Virus record (IMG/VR): IMGVR_UViG_3300045806_000099
Span: 1 to 25,138 of that record
Source of the DNA: a virus
Length of the DNA: 25,138 nucleotides
Direction: 5' to 3' (one strand)
This document shows positions 21,296 through 25,138 of the stretch, in pieces. The notes beneath the pieces are model-generated. The model saw nothing but the letters and a program-made list of their open reading frames with translations. It did not search any database and had not been told where the DNA came from. The stretch's first letter is position 1. Every line of letters begins with the position of its first letter. A program made the position numbers and the translations under genes.

Positions 21296-24200
21296 GCGGC
21301 CTTTTCCGGGGCAAGGTGAGCAGCAATGTGCCGGTGCTGTCCTCCATGCGGATCGACACCGCGGTGCTGGCCAAGCCCATTCCCATCGTCTACGGACGCC
21401 AGCGCGTCCCGGTCAACATCATCGACTACCTGGACTTTTGGAGCGTCCAGCAGCAATCCGGCGGCAAGGGCGGCGGCACCGTCACGGGCTACACCTACTA
21501 CGCGAATCTTTTGCTTGCGCTGTGCGAGGGCAACATTAGCCAAGCACTGGCGGTGTGGTCTGGAAAGACGCAGTACCCGGTTGGAACGACCAGCACAGTG
21601 AACGTTGGCTACGTCGAGAAATATTCAGTCAACTCGGTCACCAGCGCGTTCAACACCACTCAGATACCGATTGCGGCCACCTACACGCTGCTGGCTTGGA
21701 TAACCGCCACCGGGCCGCAAGCGCCGGGCTTTGGCAACTACTACACCTTGGTCGAGGGCACGGACTTCACGTATAGCGCCGGAACCACCAATTTCACGAT
21801 CACGTCGACGTTCTGGGCGCGGCTCTCCGCTGCCGGGCTGACCACGCAGAGCACCATCATCGAAGTCGGCTACTACTTTGCCAGTCCGGTGGGCGCGTCC
21901 GCCCTGGGCAACATCAACGCTTCGCTGTTCACCGGATCCACCGGCCAGGCCGTGTGGTCCTGGCTTACCGCGAACCACCCGACGCATGCGCTGGCCTACA
22001 ACCGCCTTGCCTACCTGGGCGTGCTTGGCCTGCAGCTGGACTCATCGGGCTCGATGCCCAACATCACGATCGAGGTCGATTCTGGCTTCAATTACAGCTC
22101 GACGATCCACGATGCCAACCCAAAGGACATCCTCTACGATTTCCTGACCAACGCCAATTACGGCGCGAATTTCCCCTGGTGGAAGCTGGGAGACTGGACG
22201 CAGTACTCGAAATATTGCGTGGCCGCCGGCACGCTGCTGTCGTTTTGCCTCGATACCCAGACCACCGCGGCCGATGTGTTGCGGGGCATCGCGCAGATCA
22301 CGAATTCGGATTTCGCCTTCACCGACAACCAGCTCAAGATCACACCCTACGCGGACGCCGCAGTCAGCGGAAACGGGATCACCTTCACGCCCAACCTCAC
22401 CGCGCAGTACGCTCTGACGTACGACGATTTCCTCGACCAGAAGGGCGGCAGCAAAGGCCCGTTGGTCGTGTTGCGCAAAAGCCCCATCGAGCGCTACAAC
22501 AATGTGGCGATCAAGTTTCGCAACCGGAACAACCAATACAACGACGACCAGGCCGAGGCCAAGGATGAGGGCGATATTGCGATGCGCGGCATTTTCCCGA
22601 TGCCGCAGGTCGATGCGCAGTACATTGCCGACCCCAACGTCGCGCGAAATGTGGCCCAGCTCATTCTGCAGCGGTCCATTGCGGTCAGCACCACGTTCCA
22701 GTTCTCGCTGCCGTTCTCCTTCTGCGCCCTGGAGCCGATGGATCTGGTCACGCTCACCGATCCGCGCCACAGCCTGGTGGGCAAGCTAGTTCGCATCACC
22801 GAGATCAGCGAAAACAAGAACGGTGATCTGGACTTCATTGCCGAGGATGTGCCCTTCGGCCACGCCACGGCCATCGCCAACCCGGTGCAGGTGCCGCTGG
22901 GGTACCGGATCAACTATGGCGCATCCCCCGGCTCGGTGAACGCGCCCATCATCTTCGATGCGCCTGGCGACCTGACGAGCACGGGCTTCGAGGTGTGGTG
23001 CGCGGTGGCCGGCGTCAATCCCCTCTGGGGAAGCGCCACCGTCTGGGTTTCCACCGATGGCGTGAGCTACAAGCCGCTGGGATCGGTGGAGTCGGCCCGG
23101 TATGGCTACCTCACGGCCAGCACGCCGGCCGGAACCGATCCGGACGTTGCCGACACCTTCGCAGTGAATCTCGCAACCAGCCTGGGTACGTTGACACCGG
23201 GCACCACGAACGACGCTGACCTTAATAACACGCTGTGCTGGTGCGACTCGGAGATGATCAGCTACAGCGCCGCCACGCTGACCAGCGCCAACCATTACTC
23301 GCTCAGCACTTACATCCGCCGCGGGGTCTATGGCACCGTCAACAGCGCGCACGCGAACGGCGCCGGCTTCGTGCGGATCGACGGCAAGGTCTTCCGGTAT
23401 GCCTACGATCCCAAGCTGGTCGGGCAGACGATTTTCTTCAAATTCACGTCCTTCAACATATACGGTGGGGGCGAAGAGGCGCTGGCCAGCGTCACGGCCT
23501 ACAGCCACGTCATCACAGGCCCGATCGGAACACCCTTGCCGCCGACCAATGCGGTGGCCAACGTCGAGCCCTCCGGGCTACGAATAAGCTGGACGCCATC
23601 GCAATCGCAGGACGTATCGCTCTACGAGCTGCGCCAGGGCGCGAGCTGGGCAACCGGCACGCCACTCACCGCGGGCACGGGTGCAAGCCAGATCGGTGGC
23701 GCGAGCTTCTTCTGGGCGGTGCAGGGCGCGGCCAACTATCAGGTGTGGATCGCCGCCGTGGCACCCTACAGCGCCAACGGACAACAGGTTTACTCGCCAG
23801 CCATCAGCGTGGCGATGATCATCACCGCGCCCAGCGCCGTGAGTAACCTCACGCAGCAAGTCGTCGACAACGAGCTGCTGCTGTTCTGGTCCGCCCCATC
23901 GGCTGGCTCCTTGCCGATTGCCCAGTACCAGCTCTGGCGCAGCCTGCCGGGCCAAGCGTTCGGGCTGGCCACCGAGATTGGCGTCAACGGTCCCAGCACC
24001 TTTCTCACGTATTTTGAGACGGCGGCGGGCAATTTTGTCTATTGGATCGTCCCCGTGGACACGGCTGGCAACGCCGGGCCGCCCACGCCAGTGGCGGCCA
24101 CCATCAATGCGCCGCCCGATTACCAGCTCCAGGGACAGTACGCAACGATCTGGGGGCCGGATGCGACCACCATTCTGACCCGCTTCACCAACTGTTACGT

Positions 24201-25138
24201 GGAGGCCGGCCACCTCATCGGCCCGGTACCCGAGCCTCTGACTTGGGCGCAGCACTTCACCAACAACGGCTGGACGACACCCGCGCAGCAAGTCGCTGCC
24301 GGCGACCTGGTCTATGCGGCCCCGGGCGCGACAAGCGGCCTCTACGAGGAGGTGATCGATACGGGCGCGACGCTCCCCGCCACCAACCTCTCGATCAGCC
24401 TTTCAACCGCGGCGGTGGAGGGCAGCGTCACAATCACCCCGACGATTTCCTGGGCTGGCTCGCAGGTGGGATTCACCGCAACTATTTCGGGCACCGTGAT
24501 GACGGTCTCGGCGGTTTCGTCTGGCACACTAGCGGTCGGCCAGCAGGTTTATGGCGCGGGCGTCTCCGATGGCACGTTTATCACCAGCTTGGGCACGGGA
24601 ACTGGCGGCACCGGGACGTACAACCTGGGGGTGGCCTCCACGGTGGGCACGGGCACGGCAATGACGGCCTACCTTTGGCTGAGCGCGACTGCCGGCCAGA
24701 CTGCGACGCTGGCCACCTTGTTCCGATACATCCGGGTTTCTCTGGCGTTCTCGGCCGCAGGCGGCCCGAACGTGATCGCGGCCACGTCTCTGATCACCAA
24801 GATGTCGATCAAGCAACAGACCGATCAGGTCACCGCGACAATCAATGGCCCGACCCTTACGGCATTTACGGCCACGATCAGCGGCACCACGCTCAATGTG
24901 AGCGCGCTCAGCACAGGCGAGCTGGGCGTGGGTTCGATCATCACCGGAACCGGCGTCACGGCGGGCACGACGATCACCGGCTACGGCACAGGCACGGGCG
25001 GAACGGGCACGTACACATTGAGCGTTTCTCAGACGGTCAGCACAGGCACCGCGATGACGGCGGCCGGCACGGTCGTCCACTGCAACAAAACGTTCGTCGA
25101 GATCAACGGCGTCTCGGTCACGTCGCAGTCCGGTGCGC
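21292..25138 (+). CDS. Tail tip/host-specificity protein, J-like (3' end outside window, 1282 aa visible)
   Basis: GTG 21292 overlaps the peptidase stop as GTGA, and the frame stays open to the right edge. The first ~520 residues form the conserved hub ([60 protein letters not shown], then [20 protein letters not shown]), seen in central tail hub proteins. Two FN3-like domains follow near 747-840 ([20 protein letters not shown]) and 846-942 ([20 protein letters not shown]). A further beta domain after 955 ([18 protein letters not shown]) is interrupted by two 66-residue repeat modules. The protein would contact the receptor and set host range. The C-terminal end is missing. Confidence 0.92.
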   Translation, partial: MSGLFRGKVSSNVPVLSSMRIDTAVLAKPIPIVYGRQRVPVNIIDYLDFWSVQQQSGGKGGGTVTGYTYYANLLLALCEGNISQALAVWSGKTQYPVGTTSTVNVGYVEKYSVNSVTSAFNTTQIPIAATYTLLAWITATGPQAPGFGNYYTLVEGTDFTYSAGTTNFTITSTFWARLSAAGLTTQSTIIEVGYYFASPVGASALGNINASLFTGSTGQAVWSWLTANHPTHALAYNRLAYLGVLGLQLDSSGSMPNITIEVDSGFNYSSTIHDANPKDILYDFLTNANYGANFPWWKLGDWTQYSKYCVAAGTLLSFCLDTQTTAADVLRGIAQITNSDFAFTDNQLKITPYADAAVSGNGITFTPNLTAQYALTYDDFLDQKGGSKGPLVVLRKSPIERYNNVAIKFRNRNNQYNDDQAEAKDEGDIAMRGIFPMPQVDAQYIADPNVARNVAQLILQRSIAVSTTFQFSLPFSFCALEPMDLVTLTDPRHSLVGKLVRITEISENKNGDLDFIAEDVPFGHATAIANPVQVPLGYRINYGASPGSVNAPIIFDAPGDLTSTGFEVWCAVAGVNPLWGSATVWVSTDGVSYKPLGSVESARYGYLTASTPAGTDPDVADTFAVNLATSLGTLTPGTTNDADLNNTLCWCDSEMISYSAATLTSANHYSLSTYIRRGVYGTVNSAHANGAGFVRIDGKVFRYAYDPKLVGQTIFFKFTSFNIYGGGEEALASVTAYSHVITGPIGTPLPPTNAVANVEPSGLRISWTPSQSQDVSLYELRQGASWATGTPLTAGTGASQIGGASFFWAVQGAANYQVWIAAVAPYSANGQQVYSPAISVAMIITAPSAVSNLTQQVVDNELLLFWSAPSAGSLPIAQYQLWRSLPGQAFGLATEIGVNGPSTFLTYFETAAGNFVYWIVPVDTAGNAGPPTPVAATINAPPDYQLQGQYATIWGPDATTILTRFTNCYVEAGHLIGPVPEPLTWAQHFTNNGWTTPAQQVAAGDLVYAAPGATSGLYEEVIDTGATLPATNLSISLSTAAVEGSVTITPTISWAGSQVGFTATISGTVMTVSAVSSGTLAVGQQVYGAGVSDGTFITSLGTGTGGTGTYNLGVASTVGTGTAMTAYLWLSATAGQTATLATLFRYIRVSLAFSAAGGPNVIAATSLITKMSIKQQTDQVTATINGPTLTAFTATISGTTLNVSALSTGELGVGSIITGTGVTAGTTITGYGTGTGGTGTYTLSVSQTVSTGTAMTAAGTVVHCNKTFVEINGVSVTSQSGA
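24472..24669 (+). repeat. 66-residue Gly/Thr-rich module, copy 1, inside the tip protein
   Basis: It encodes a module starting [15 protein letters not shown] and ending [10 protein letters not shown], with the core [10 protein letters not shown]. It is 44 of 66 identical to the second copy by hand alignment. It lies in a loop of the surrounding beta domain. Such modules are known in many tail-fibre proteins. Confidence 0.8.
24865..25062 (+). repeat. 66-residue Gly/Thr-rich module, copy 2, inside the tip protein
   Basis: It encodes a module of exactly the same length, starting [15 protein letters not shown] and ending [10 protein letters not shown]. Host-domain sequence continues on both sides ([12 protein letters not shown] before, [17 protein letters not shown] after), so it looks like an insertion into a beta-hairpin loop. 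Confidence 0.8.

Noticed and set aside
1-25138. CRISPR array, tRNA genes, IS elements, defence or toxin-antitoxin operon
   Set aside because: No regularly spaced repeats, cloverleaf-like segments, transposase motifs or recognisable defence enzyme domains were found. The YdaS-like protein is best explained as Cro because it faces cI.

Overview
The window is one contiguous segment of a lambdoid temperate siphovirus genome, either a prophage or a free phage. DNA is uniformly GC-rich, and codon use matches a high-GC proteobacterial host. Similarity of the head and early genes to prophages I know from Burkholderiales suggests a betaproteobacterium, but this is inference. No bacterial housekeeping gene, tRNA, rRNA, IS element or CRISPR array was seen. 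Integrase and lysis genes are not in the window and must lie outside it.

Layout. (1) Positions 1-1548 hold a leftward early (pL-type) operon of four genes: three small overlapping ORFs, then a larger conserved phage protein, cut by the window edge, that may be a recombination/annealing protein. (2) Positions 1549-2453 are the lysis/lysogeny switch: a LexA-type CI repressor read leftward with its own terminator, flanked by two near-identical promoters (pL and pR). Each promoter carries a copy of the same palindromic operator between its -35 and -10. (3) Positions 2454-5616 are the rightward early operon: a YdaS-type Cro that appears leaderless, two more small DNA-binding proteins, an O-like replication initiator carrying iteron-like repeats, a P-like helicase-loader candidate, a 56-aa ORF, a RusA resolvase and two unknown ORFs. 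Nearly all of these are joined by ATGA-type overlaps. (4) Positions 5619-7335 encode the terminase subunits, whose genes overlap by 191 nt. (5) Positions 7336-7505 are an AT-rich leader with a possible promoter and a strong intrinsic terminator, followed by two unknown ORFs. (6) Positions 8251-13872 are the head module: portal fused to a Mu F-like domain, XkdF-like protease fused to a scaffold, and an HK97-type capsid protein with a probable Ig/FN3 insertion. (7) Positions 13879-15660 are head-tail connection and tail-completion genes. (8) Positions 15673-25138 are the tail: tube, G/GT chaperones with a GGGAAAC -1 frameshift site, tape measure, three distal-tail proteins including an NlpC/P60-type peptidase, and a giant tip protein cut by the right edge.

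How it works together: CI would silence pL and pR through shared operators, and RecA-stimulated self-cleavage would release them. Cro and the O/P-like proteins would then start replication at an origin inside the O-like gene. Late transcription would run through terminase into head and tail, possibly controlled by antitermination at the terL-distal leader. I found no complete new defence or signalling system. The least explained parts are the terL-distal leader with its two ORFs, the duplicated 66-residue modules in the tip protein, two 11-codon mini-ORFs and the twin operator-promoters.
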